From assembly GCA_027489295.1 (NCBI GenBank), contig JAIYAA010000405.1, positions 1 through 11,645 on the forward strand: a DNA stretch of 11,645 nt, in the 5' to 3' direction. Source of the stretch: Sphingomonadales bacterium (lineage in GTDB: Bacteria > Pseudomonadota > Alphaproteobacteria > Sphingomonadales > Sphingomonadaceae). Below the pieces are notes generated by a model that saw only the letters and a list, made by a program, of their open reading frames with translations, ran no database searches and was not told the origin of the DNA. The translations under genes and the position numbers were made by a program. Below are positions 1 through 5,899 of this stretch, piece after piece (the first letter of the stretch is position 1; each line of letters opens with the position of its first letter).

Positions 1-1
1 C

Positions 2-373
2 GACGCGGAGATCCAGGCGGCGCGCGGGCGCAATGCCGAAGCCCTTGCGGCGTACCGGCTGACCGTGCTGCGCGCGTCCGAGGATGTCGAGAACGCCTTC
101 TCCGCCCTGGTGAAGCGCGAGGCGCAGGGGCAACTGCTCCAGAAGGGCGAAGCGTCGCTCCAGCGCGCACGCGATGCGTCGCTGGCGGCCTATAAGGGCG
201 GGGCGGTGAGCCTTGTCGAAGTGCTGGACGCCGATCAACGGCTGCTCGCCACCCGCGATGCCCGGGCGCAGGCGGATACCGCCGCCACCCGCGCCGCGAT
301 TGCCTCGTTCCGGGCGCTCGGCGGTGGCTGGTCGCCGCCGGAGGAAGCCGCCACGGCATTCGCCGCACGATGA
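2..373 (+). CDS. Efflux outer-membrane factor, NodT/OprM (TolC-like) family, C-terminal fragment
   Basis: This is the 3' end of a gene that begins before the window; the frame is open from base 2 to the TGA at 371-373. The family forms trimeric outer-membrane/periplasmic channels that complete RND- or MFS-type efflux pumps. The visible 123 residues match the last repeat of the family: a long alpha-hairpin beginning YRLTVLRASEDVENAFSAL, then the typical KGGAVSLVEVLDADQRLL segment, which corresponds to the recurring Y-x-G-x-x-s-x-x-d-V-L-d-A-q motif. It ends in FRALGGGW, the usual 'ALGGGW' terminus of NodT lipoproteins. The N-terminal lipobox cannot be checked because it lies outside. The pump's membrane-fusion and inner-membrane subunits are probably upstream. 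The stop overlaps an ATG at 370 and a thioesterase gene follows at once, so both are probably on one transcript. Confidence 0.88.
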   Translation, partial: DAEIQAARGRNAEALAAYRLTVLRASEDVENAFSALVKREAQGQLLQKGEASLQRARDASLAAYKGGAVSLVEVLDADQRLLATRDARAQADTAATRAAIASFRALGGGWSPPEEAATAFAAR

Positions 374-393
374 ACGACAGGAGAGAGGATGGC

Positions 394-846
394 ATGAAGG
401 TATTCGATCAGAACGGCGCGGACGGGTTCGCGCAGGTGCAGGGGCTGCTCGACGGCGGCCTGCAGCCGCCGATGAACGAAACCATCGGCATTGTGCTGGT
501 CGCCATCGAGCGCGGCAAGGCCGTGTTCGAGGGAACGCCGGGCACTTCGGTCTACAATCCGATGGGCTCGGTCCATGGCGGCTATGCCGCGACGCTGCTC
601 GACAGCGCCTGCGGGATCGCGGTGCATACCGCGCTGCCGGCGGGGCAGGGCTATACCACGCTGGAGCTCAAGGTCTCCTATCTGCGCGCGATGTCGGAAG
701 CGAGCGGACGCGTCCGCGCCGAAGGGTCGGTGATATCGCTCGGCCGCCGCGTCGCCTTTGCCGAGGCGCGGCTGGTCGACGAAGCGGGCAGGCTGTGCGC
801 CACCGCAACTTCCACCCTGTTGGTGTTCGACCTGCCCAAGCCGTAA
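394..846 (+). CDS. PaaI-like hotdog-fold acyl-CoA thioesterase
   Basis: This is a 150-residue single hotdog domain expected to hydrolyse acyl- or aryl-CoA thioesters in the cytoplasm as a homotetramer. The diagnostic stretch is N55-P-M-G-S-V-H61-G-G, followed by T-L-L-D70-S-A. The HGG turn and the Asp on the central helix are the usual catalytic elements of PaaI-type enzymes. The remaining strands (LELKVSYLRAM, GRVRAEGSVISLGRRVAFAEARL, ATATSTLLVF) fit the fold, and the length is normal. I prefer the ATG at 394 because AGGAG starting at 379 lies about 8 bases ahead of it. The in-frame ATG at 370 overlaps the upstream TGA (ATGA) and would add 8 residues, so translational coupling from 370 remains possible. 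Substrate is unknown. Location after an efflux gene and before a TetR regulator suggests a detoxification or aromatic/fatty acid role. Confidence 0.85.
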   Translation: MKVFDQNGADGFAQVQGLLDGGLQPPMNETIGIVLVAIERGKAVFEGTPGTSVYNPMGSVHGGYAATLLDSACGIAVHTALPAGQGYTTLELKVSYLRAMSEASGRVRAEGSVISLGRRVAFAEARLVDEAGRLCATATSTLLVFDLPKP

Positions 847-849
847 CCG

Positions 850-884
850 CGACATTTGTCACTGGACGACATTTGCACTATCTC
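850..884 (+). promoter_or_regulatory. tetR promoter with TGTC-N7-GACA operator half-sites
   Basis: A sigma70-like promoter can be read as TTGTCA (856-861), a 17-base spacer and TATCTC (879-884), putting the start of transcription near 890 and the GTG start about 24 bases later. Half-sites are laid over it: GACA (851-854), two bases, TGTC (857-860), seven bases, GACA (868-871). The core CGACATTTG occurs twice, at 850 and 867, exactly 17 bases apart. The 12 bases CGACATTTGTCA (850-861) recur in reverse complement at 1852-1863 in front of the aldehyde dehydrogenase. A repressor bound here would block both promoter boxes, so autoregulation by the TetR protein is the natural reading. Confidence 0.6.
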
Positions 885-913
885 TGGGACCAGAGGTTGT
901 ATCAAGGGTCGTC

Positions 914-1498
914 GTGACGGGTCTCAGAGAACGCAAGAAGGACAAGTTGCGCGCCGAACTGCTCGGGGCCGCACTGGACCTGTTCGATCGCCAGGGCTTT
1001 TCCGAGACCACGATCCACCAGATCGCCGATGCGGTGGATGTCTCGCCGCGCACCTTCCTGCGCTACTTCGCGACCAAGGAAGACGTGGTGGTGAGCTGGG
1101 TGGAGGAAAGCACTGCCGTCTTTCTGACCAGCTTCCTTGGACGGCCGGCCGAGGAGGCGCCCGACGTCGCGCTGCTGGCCGGCGCGCGCGCGATGCTTGC
1201 CCATTACACGGCGAAGGCGGAATTTTACCTCACCATCGAGCGGGCGATCGCATCGTCCTCGTCAATTCGCGCCCGCAAGCTGGAGATGACCTCGACGCTT
1301 GCCGAGCAGGTGACGGCAGCGCTCGTCCAGCGCGCACCCGGGGCGGATCCGCTGCAGCTTGCCCTGTACCCGGCGGTGGTGTTCGCGATGCTGCGCGCCG
1401 TGATCGGCGCCTGGGTGGACAGCGAGGGCACGCGCCCGCTGCGCGACCTGTTCGAGGAAGCGGTGACGTTGGTGACCTTCCGGCCGATGGTGGGCTGA
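914..1498 (+). CDS. TetR/AcrR-family transcriptional repressor
   Basis: This is a 194-residue one-component repressor. The N-terminal DNA-binding domain is plain: LRAELLGAALDLFDRQGF (helix 1), then TTIHQIADAVDVSPRTFLRYFATKEDVV with the helix-turn-helix at about residues 34-53 and the classic S-x-R-T-F-x-R-Y-F-x-T-K-E-D ending. The C-terminal two thirds is a helical ligand/dimerisation domain resembling the class seen in MftR-like regulators; the ligand cannot be inferred from sequence. I chose the GTG at 914 because AAGGG (904-908) lies 5 bases before it, and because the frame further upstream (open from 758) runs back into the thioesterase gene. Its promoter carries half-sites shared with the aldehyde dehydrogenase promoter about 1 kb downstream, so these two genes are the likely direct targets. 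The neighbouring efflux and thioesterase genes suggest induction by a lipophilic or acyl compound. Confidence 0.9.
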   Translation: MTGLRERKKDKLRAELLGAALDLFDRQGFSETTIHQIADAVDVSPRTFLRYFATKEDVVVSWVEESTAVFLTSFLGRPAEEAPDVALLAGARAMLAHYTAKAEFYLTIERAIASSSSIRARKLEMTSTLAEQVTAALVQRAPGADPLQLALYPAVVFAMLRAVIGAWVDSEGTRPLRDLFEEAVTLVTFRPMVG

Positions 1499-1524
1499 AC
1501 CCGCCAGTTCGTCGCGGGCGGCGC

Positions 1525-1609
1525 ATCTCGATCATATCTCGATACGAGCCGCAATAAACCCTGACCCAGCCTCGCTACGCCGAGCACCGTGACCCGCTCG
1601 GCCACGGTG
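1525..1609 (+). repeat. Direct repeat and two mutually exclusive hairpins after tetR
   Basis: Just after the tetR stop, the octamer ATCTCGAT occurs at 1525-1532 and again at 1536-1543, 11 bases apart (about one helical turn). Further on, CACCGTG (1585-1591) pairs perfectly with CACGGTG (1603-1609). The overlapping CGAGC (1581-1585) pairs with GCTCG (1596-1600), so the two stems compete. No T-run follows, so this is not a standard intrinsic terminator. It may help end tetR transcription, act as an attenuator-like structure before the small frame at 1621, or be chance in GC-rich DNA. Confidence 0.3.
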
Positions 1610-1620
1610 GTAGCCTATGC

Positions 1621-1854
1621 ATGTCCGACGCAATCCGATTTGCGCCATCATCGCGCTGGGGGCGGTGCAGGCATCTACCAAAGCCGGATGCGGTGACGCT
1701 CAGCCTCCTCTCCGCGGAAGAAAGCGACGCCCTCCACGTCGCCGTCGTGCGGGTGCCGAGGGACAGCCGCGATGCGATCAGCGCTGCCGATCGCGTCCTG
1801 GTCTGGCGGGGTGGCCCCGCAACGATGCCGGGTCGATTGTATGTCTCATATTGA
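1621..1854 (+). CDS. Doubtful 77-residue hypothetical protein
   Basis: An open frame of 77 codons begins with ATG at 1621 and ends with TGA at 1852-1854, inside the -35 box of the aldehyde dehydrogenase promoter. I recognise no family. The first 20 residues are unconvincing (RFAPSSRWGRCRH). From about residue 22 on, the codons show the strong G/C third-position bias of the neighbouring real genes, and the product looks like a normal soluble segment (VTLSLLSAEESDALHVAVV, then RDAISAADRVLVW). No clear Shine-Dalgarno precedes the ATG; only GGTGG lies nearby. It could be a small real gene, the tail of a decayed one, or a chance frame. If it is not real, the stretch 1499-2058 holds only the repeats and promoter described here. 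Confidence 0.25.
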   Translation: MSDAIRFAPSSRWGRCRHLPKPDAVTLSLLSAEESDALHVAVVRVPRDSRDAISAADRVLVWRGGPATMPGRLYVSY

Positions 1855-1879
1855 CAAATGTCGTAAAGCGACATAAATA
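1842..1879 (+). promoter_or_regulatory. Aldehyde dehydrogenase promoter with tandem TGTC-N7-GACA operators
   Basis: The -35 box is the exact consensus TTGACA (1851-1856), followed by a 17-base spacer and a -10-like TAAATA (1874-1879). Two identical-geometry dyads overlap it: TGTC (1842-1845)-N7-GACA (1853-1856), a 2-base gap, then TGTC (1859-1862)-N7-GACA (1870-1873). The second is part of a perfect palindrome, ATGTCG-N5-CGACAT (1858-1874), sitting between the two promoter boxes. The 12 bases at 1852-1863 are the reverse complement of 850-861 in the tetR promoter. Transcription would start near 1886, leaving a GC-rich leader of about 170 bases before the GTG start at 2059, in which I see no clear riboswitch. 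Repression by the upstream TetR protein is inferred. Confidence 0.65.
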
Positions 1880-2058
1880 TCGCAGCGAGGATGAGGCTCC
1901 CCTGCACCTTCCTCCCGCGGGTCGCCGTCCCCTGTGCGCTCCGTGGTACCTGGCGGCCGTTCGCGCAGTGTCGTGCGCGGGCGGCCGCTCCCCTTCGCGC
2001 CAACGCCTGCCCGCTTTTCGGGCCACGGGGTCGTGGGCGCTCGACATGGAGACCTTCG

Positions 2059-3495
2059 GTGAGTTCCAGCTATATCCCCCTCTACCAATGGATCGACGGC
2101 GAGAAGCTGTCGGGCGACGGCCGCGTGACCAGCGATATCCTGAACCCCTTTGACGGCAGCGTGCTCGGCACGATGCCGCACGCGACCGCAGCGGACCTGC
2201 AGGCAGCGCTCGACTCCTCGCAGCGCGCGTTCCAGCAATGGCGCAAGGTGCCCGCCTGGGAGCGTTCGGAGATCATCCTCAAGGCGGCCGCGCTGATCAA
2301 GGAGCGGATCGAGCAATTCTTGCCGATCCTGACCCTCGAGGTCGGCAAGCCGCTGGCGGAAGCGCAGATGGAAATGAACCTGACCGTCCAGTCGATGGTC
2401 TGGGCCGGCGAAGAAGCCAAGCGCATCTATGGCCGGACCGTCGAATCCCGCCTGCCCAACGGCCGCGCCATCATCGCGCGCGAGCCGGTCGGCCCGGTCG
2501 CGGCGTTCGCGCCGTGGAACGTGCCCGCACTGCTCACCGGCCGCAAGATCGCCGCGGCGCTGGCCGCCGGCTGCTCGATGCTCATCAAGCCGTCCGAGGA
2601 AACCCCCGCGACCTGCCTGATGATCGCCGAAGCCTTCGCCGATGCGGGCCTGCCGGCCGGCGTGCTGAACGTGGTGCTGGGCGACCCGGCGATGATCTCG
2701 ACCACGCTGATTTCCTCGCCGATCATCCGCAAGGTCTCGTTTACCGGCCCGGAGCCGGTGGGCAAGCAGCTCGCTGCCCTGGCGGCGCAGAACGTCACGC
2801 CGGTGACGATGGAACTGGGCGGCCACGCCCCGGTGATCGTCTGCGACGATGCCGATATCGAAACCGCCGTCGCCCTTTCGGTGCCGAACAAGTATTTCGC
2901 CGCCGGCGCCAGCTGCATCGGCCCGACCCGCTTCTACGTGCAGGACGCAGTCTATGACGCGTTCGTCGAGAAGTTCACCGCGGCCGCCGGAAAGATCAAA
3001 GTCGGCAGCGGCTTCGATCCCGAGACCAACATGGGCCCGCTTGCCAACGCGCGCCGGCTGCATGCGATGGAACGTCTGATCGGCGACGCAGTGGCCAACG
3101 GCGGCAAGATCACCACCGGCGGCAAGCGCATCGGTGATGTGGGCTATCTGTGGGAGCCCACGGTGCTGGTCGACGTGCCGGAAACCGCGAAGATCATGAA
3201 CGACGAGCCGTTCGGCCCGGTCGCCATCCTCTCGCGCTTCTCCACGATCGAGGAAGCGATCGAGAAGGCCAACCGCCTGCCCTACGGCCTGGCCTCCTAT
3301 GCCTTCACCGCCTCGCTGTCGCGCGCCAACCAGCTGGCCGACAGCCTCGAAAGCGGCATGGTGGGTATCAACACCTATTATTTCGGCATGCCGGAAGCGC
3401 CGTTCGGCGGCGTCAAGCAGAGCGGCTATGGCAGCGAGAACGGCACCGAGGGCATCGACGCTTTCCTGGTGACCAAGTTCGCCAATTTCGGCTGA
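2059..3495 (+). CDS. NAD(P)-dependent aldehyde dehydrogenase (succinate-semialdehyde dehydrogenase-like)
   Basis: This 478-residue enzyme, of normal family length, oxidises an aldehyde to the acid with NAD(P)+ in the cytoplasm. Catalytic landmarks are present: N154 in FAPWNVP, the cofactor lysine K177 in LIKPSEE, the Rossmann segment VSFTGPEPVGK, general base E252 in MELGGHAP, nucleophile C286 in GASCIGPTR, and E383 in NDEPFGPV. The family usually has Gln two residues before the Cys; here it is Ala, a mild deviation. ELGGHAP is seen in semialdehyde and related dehydrogenases, but the substrate cannot be fixed. I chose GTG at 2059 because GGAGA (2048-2052) lies 6 bases ahead. The open frame extends to an ATG at 1891, but the 56 extra residues are Arg/Cys/Pro-rich and unlike the family. 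Its promoter shares operators with tetR, and a hairpin terminator follows. Confidence 0.9.
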   Translation: MSSSYIPLYQWIDGEKLSGDGRVTSDILNPFDGSVLGTMPHATAADLQAALDSSQRAFQQWRKVPAWERSEIILKAAALIKERIEQFLPILTLEVGKPLAEAQMEMNLTVQSMVWAGEEAKRIYGRTVESRLPNGRAIIAREPVGPVAAFAPWNVPALLTGRKIAAALAAGCSMLIKPSEETPATCLMIAEAFADAGLPAGVLNVVLGDPAMISTTLISSPIIRKVSFTGPEPVGKQLAALAAQNVTPVTMELGGHAPVIVCDDADIETAVALSVPNKYFAAGASCIGPTRFYVQDAVYDAFVEKFTAAAGKIKVGSGFDPETNMGPLANARRLHAMERLIGDAVANGGKITTGGKRIGDVGYLWEPTVLVDVPETAKIMNDEPFGPVAILSRFSTIEEAIEKANRLPYGLASYAFTASLSRANQLADSLESGMVGINTYYFGMPEAPFGGVKQSGYGSENGTEGIDAFLVTKFANFG

Positions 3496-3498
3496 CAT

Positions 3499-3557
3499 CC
3501 CGAACCATCGGGTCGAAACTGCGGCGCGCATCGCAGGATGCGCGCCGCATTATTTAT
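3499..3557 (+). terminator. Tandem hairpin intrinsic terminator of the aldehyde dehydrogenase gene
   Basis: Starting 3 bases after the stop is a short hairpin, CCCGA-ACCA-TCGGG (3499-3512). Then comes a strong perfect 11-bp stem, GCGGCGCGCAT (3521-3531) with a 6-base loop and ATGCGCGCCGC (3538-3548), followed by the T-rich tail ATTATTTAT. This is a convincing plus-strand rho-independent terminator. On the minus strand the same stem is followed by AGTTTCG, so it may also weakly stop the converging minus-strand operon that ends at 3637. Confidence 0.75.
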
Positions 3558-3636
3558 AGCCGCAAGGGCAATCAGGTCGCTGGTCAAACCAGTCGGTGCG
3601 TTGTGCGAGCGCCGGCACGCCAGAAGCGTAGCCATA

Positions 3637-3807
3637 TCAGGACGTGCCCAAACGCAGGAGCGAGATCAGCATCAGGCAGGCGACCAGCGCCGTGATGGCG
3701 CTGATCGTTTCGTCGTGCAGGACCGCGCGTACGGTTCTGTCGAGTGCGAGGAAGAAGGCGACCGCGACCAGTGCCAGCAGCACGCGTCGGGCGCCGGTCT
3801 GGGTCAC
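3637..3807 (-). CDS. Small two-helix membrane protein (56 residues)
   Basis: A short gene reads from a GTG at 3807-3805 to a TGA at 3639-3637 on the minus strand. The GTG overlaps the stop of the DUF2141-like gene as GTGA, a common sign of translational coupling. The product starts (M)TQTGARR, has a hydrophobic helix at about residues 9-22 (VLLALVAVAFFLAL), a polar charged turn (DRTVRAVLHDETIS), then a second helix at about 38-52 (AITALVACLMLISLLRL). This suggests a hairpin inner-membrane protein with both ends cytoplasmic (positive-inside rule). I know no family for it. Codon use is G/C-rich at third positions like its neighbours. It would be the last gene of the minus-strand group starting with the outer-membrane protein at 5051. 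Confidence rests on the overlap, the clean membrane pattern and codon bias; no strong ribosome binding site is visible. Confidence 0.6.
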   Translation of the reverse strand: MTQTGARRVLLALVAVAFFLALDRTVRAVLHDETISAITALVACLMLISLLRLGTS

Positions 3808-4313
3808 TGGTCGGACGCCGGCGCGAAGCCCGCCAGCCCCTTCAGATACTGCATCCGCAGCGTCAGCGGGCGGCTGTTCGCGTCCACGCTGATCAGCGTC
3901 TCCATCAGTTGCGGCCGGTGGCGACCGAGATGGGTGTTGCCGGGCAGGGCAAGGCCATCCTTGCCAACACTGAACTTCTGCGTGCCGTCGCGGTCATGGG
4001 TGACCAGCAGCGCGTAGCGGCCGGCCGCCGGTGCCGCCAGGCACAGCGTCACCGGGCCGCTTGCGGGGGGCGCGATCCACAGCCGGCGGAGCGCGGTGGG
4101 ATGCTCCTGCGAGCGCGTGTCGCCCTTCAGGAAGCCGTCATCGGTGGGGGCGAACAGCTCGACCAGCAGGCGGCCGGTGCGATCCTTCAGGCCGACGATC
4201 TCGCCGCGGACGGCATTGGCGGTGGTGGGCCCGCAGCCATCGGTCTGGGCAAGGGCGGCGGGGGCGGCGAGCAGGCTGGCAAGGGCGGTGAGGCCCGGAA
4301 AAATCGGGTGCAT
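3804..4313 (-). CDS. Secreted DUF2141-like protein
   Basis: The product has 169 residues. An N-terminal signal peptide is visible (hydrophobic LTALASLLAAPAALA, predicted cleavage after A22 before QTDG), so the mature protein is periplasmic or outer-membrane associated. The rest matches the DUF2141 style: strands such as VRGEIVGLKDRTGRLLVELF, then AAGRYALLVTHDRDGTQKF, then a glycine/proline/asparagine segment (GLALPGNTH) and a final strand pair (LTLRMQYLKGL). The family has a small immunoglobulin-like beta fold and no established function. The start is well supported: AAAGGAG (4326-4320) lies 6 bases before the ATG. It lies 63 bases downstream of the outer-membrane barrel gene, in the same direction, and its stop overlaps the start of a small membrane protein, so the three probably form an operon. 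Confidence 0.72.
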   Translation of the reverse strand: MHPIFPGLTALASLLAAPAALAQTDGCGPTTANAVRGEIVGLKDRTGRLLVELFAPTDDGFLKGDTRSQEHPTALRRLWIAPPASGPVTLCLAAPAAGRYALLVTHDRDGTQKFSVGKDGLALPGNTHLGRHRPQLMETLISVDANSRPLTLRMQYLKGLAGFAPASDQ

Positions 4314-4376
4314 GTGAAACTCCTTTAGCGAGCGGGAAGGGCGCGGGCGTCTACGGGCCCCGCACCACGAGCGAGC

Positions 4377-5051
4377 TCAGAACTTGTAGCGAAGGCCGAC
4401 CGTGCCGGAGACGGCATTGAGCTGCGGCTTGTAGGTGGTCGCGACGCCTGCCGCCTGGCCGTTGAAGGTCAGCTTGTCGGTGCGCGAATAGCGCCCGCCG
4501 ACTTCCACGGTCATCTTGTCGTTGAGGCGGATGCCCAGCCCGGCATCGGCGTGCCAGGTCATGCCCCAGTCCTTGCCCGAATAGCCGCTGCCGATGCGGC
4601 TCGCGGTGTTGACGCGGGAAAGGTTGGCATCGACCCGGGAGACGCCGATGCCGCCGCCGACATAGGGCTGGAAGGTGCGGCTGAGCGGGATGTCGACATA
4701 GGCGTTCACTGTCGCGGTGAACATCTTGGCGCGACCGCTGGCGCTGAAGCCGCCGTCCTGCGCCTTGTCGCGATCGAGCTTGAGGTTGGTGTAGCCGATC
4801 GTCTGCTCTACGCGAACCATACCGAAATCATAGCCGGCGCCGATCTCGCCGGTTACGCCGGTCTTGTACTTGGTTGTTTCGTCGATCGTCACGGTGGGTA
4901 GTCCGTTGCGGTCGAGCTTCTGGTCGGGCTGGATGACACCGCCGACACGGGCTACGGCATAGATGCCCTTGTCCTTGGCATCCTGTGCCTTTGCGGATTG
5001 GACGGCCAGGCTGAGCCCGGCGAGCACGACAATGGGGAGCGTACGCGACAT
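4377..5051 (-). CDS. Outer-membrane beta-barrel protein (OmpW/opacity-like, 8-stranded)
   Basis: The 224-residue product carries a signal peptide (MSRTLPIVVLAGLSLAVQSAKA, cleavage after residue 22 before QDAKD). The mature part alternates amphipathic beta strands, typical of a small barrel: YAVARVGGVI, VTGEIGAGYDFGMVRVEQTIGY, KMFTATVNAYVDIP, FQPYVGGGIGVSRV, MTWHADAGLGIRL, MTVEVGGRYSRT, and the terminal AVSGTVGLRYKF ending in Phe, the signal recognised by the BAM machinery. The YVGGGIGVS segment is common in OmpA-like and opacity-type barrels. The ATG at 5051 is chosen because the signal peptide begins there and AAGGAA lies about 7 bases upstream; a further ATG at 5177 would put a charged 42-residue extension before it. 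A short stem, CCGGCG/CGCCGG (5070-5087), lies just upstream of the binding site. It is divergent from a two-component pair and leads a minus-strand group. Function beyond the barrel is unknown. Confidence 0.82.
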   Translation of the reverse strand: MSRTLPIVVLAGLSLAVQSAKAQDAKDKGIYAVARVGGVIQPDQKLDRNGLPTVTIDETTKYKTGVTGEIGAGYDFGMVRVEQTIGYTNLKLDRDKAQDGGFSASGRAKMFTATVNAYVDIPLSRTFQPYVGGGIGVSRVDANLSRVNTASRIGSGYSGKDWGMTWHADAGLGIRLNDKMTVEVGGRYSRTDKLTFNGQAAGVATTYKPQLNAVSGTVGLRYKF

Positions 5052-5209
5052 GGTGTTTTCCTTGTTGGACCGGCGGAAGCGCGCCGGCTGCGGCCTTCGC
5101 TCTAGGCCTGTCCCATCAAGGGAAATTGCGGGAGCGATCGAGAAACGATCGAGCCCGGCTTCACCGTTTCTCGACATGGGCGTGCCATAGACAGGTCGAG
5201 AGGTTGGAA
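5052..5209. promoter_or_regulatory. Divergent intergenic region with a 10-bp inverted repeat
   Basis: This 158-base region must hold the promoters of both the outer-membrane protein (minus) and the response regulator (plus), though I could not pick convincing -35/-10 pairs. It contains a perfect inverted repeat, TCGAGAAACG (5138-5147) and CGTTTCTCGA (5165-5174), with 17 bases between the arms. The left arm is itself flanked by two CGATCG palindromes (5135-5140 and 5146-5151). A binding site for the neighbouring response regulator is a reasonable inference. The ribosome binding site GAGAGG (5198-5203) serves the ATG at 5210. Confidence 0.45.
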
Positions 5210-5899
5210 ATGAGCGACCGAATTCTGATTGTCGAAGACGAACGCGAGATTGCGGAGGTGCTGGCGCTGTACGTCGAAAATGGCGGGTTCGCGGTCGCGC
5301 GCGCGACCACCTTCCAGGAGGCGCTGCGCCAGCACGGCCAATTCCAGCCCGATCTGGTGCTGCTCGATATCGGCCTGCCCGGCGGCGACGGGCTCGAGGT
5401 GCTCACCGCGATGCGCCGCAAGGTCGACACGCCGGTGATCATGGTGACCGCGGTGGACGACGCGGTGACCAAATTGTCGTCCCTGCGGATCGGCGCCGAC
5501 GATTATGTGGTGAAGCCGTTCAACCCCTCCGAAGTCGTCGAGCGTATCCGTGCGGTGCTGCGGCGCGCGCGCGGAGCCTCGGCACGGCGGGTGCTGACGC
5601 TGGGGTTGCTCGAGATCGATTGCGACGCCCGCAGCGCGACGGTGGTCGAGGGGGGCGGGCGCACCCGGCTGCAGCTCACCCCCAGCGAATTCGGCATCCT
5701 CGCGCACATGGCCCGCCATCCGCGCCGTGCCTTCTCGCGCGCCGAGCTGCTCGATGCCGTCTCGCCCGACAGCGAGGCCTATGACCGGGTGGTCGACAGC
5801 CATGTCTCCAACCTGCGCCAGAAGCTCGCCGCCTCGGGCTGCGCCGACATGATCGAGCCGGTTCGCGGCGTGGGGTACCGGCTGTGGCTCGACTGCTGA
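5210..5899 (+). CDS. OmpR/PhoB-family response regulator, BaeR-like
   Basis: This 229-residue regulator has a receiver domain at residues 1-120: the acidic pair E9/D10 in ILIVEDE, phosphoacceptor D53 in LVLLDIGLPGGDG, switch Thr80 in VIMVTA, and K102 in GADDYVVKPF. A winged-helix DNA-binding domain follows at about 130-227, with LQLTPSEFGILAHMARHPRRAFSRAELLD, the recognition-helix segment DRVVDSHVSNLRQKL and the closing VRGVGYRL. The receiver resembles BaeR (NPSEVVERIRAVLRRAR after the lysine). The start at 5210 has GAGAGG 6 bases upstream and begins directly with the first beta strand. It overlaps the kinase gene by 16 bases, so the two are co-translated. The divergent outer-membrane barrel operon and the inverted repeat between them make that operon a likely target. 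Signal and regulon are inferred, not shown. Confidence 0.92.
   Translation: MSDRILIVEDEREIAEVLALYVENGGFAVARATTFQEALRQHGQFQPDLVLLDIGLPGGDGLEVLTAMRRKVDTPVIMVTAVDDAVTKLSSLRIGADDYVVKPFNPSEVVERIRAVLRRARGASARRVLTLGLLEIDCDARSATVVEGGGRTRLQLTPSEFGILAHMARHPRRAFSRAELLDAVSPDSEAYDRVVDSHVSNLRQKLAASGCADMIEPVRGVGYRLWLDC

Noticed and set aside
758..913. Upstream extension of the TetR frame
   Set aside because: It overlaps the thioesterase gene and the tetR promoter; the GTG at 914 has a proper binding site and gives a normal family N-terminus.
1891..2058. N-terminal extension of the aldehyde dehydrogenase from the ATG at 1891
   Set aside because: The 56 extra residues are Arg/Cys/Pro-rich and absent from the family; the ATG would lie about 5 bases from the predicted transcript start.
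1846..3531. 561-codon minus-strand open frame across the aldehyde dehydrogenase
   Set aside because: The product is low-complexity His/Arg/Asp-rich, a mirror of high-GC coding DNA, and shows no family features.
3426..3635. 69-codon minus-strand frame
   Set aside because: It runs through the terminator hairpin and into the antisense of the dehydrogenase gene; no family and poor composition.
5052..5177. Longer start for the outer-membrane protein at 5177
   Set aside because: It would place 42 charged residues before a clear signal peptide and overlaps the inverted repeat region.
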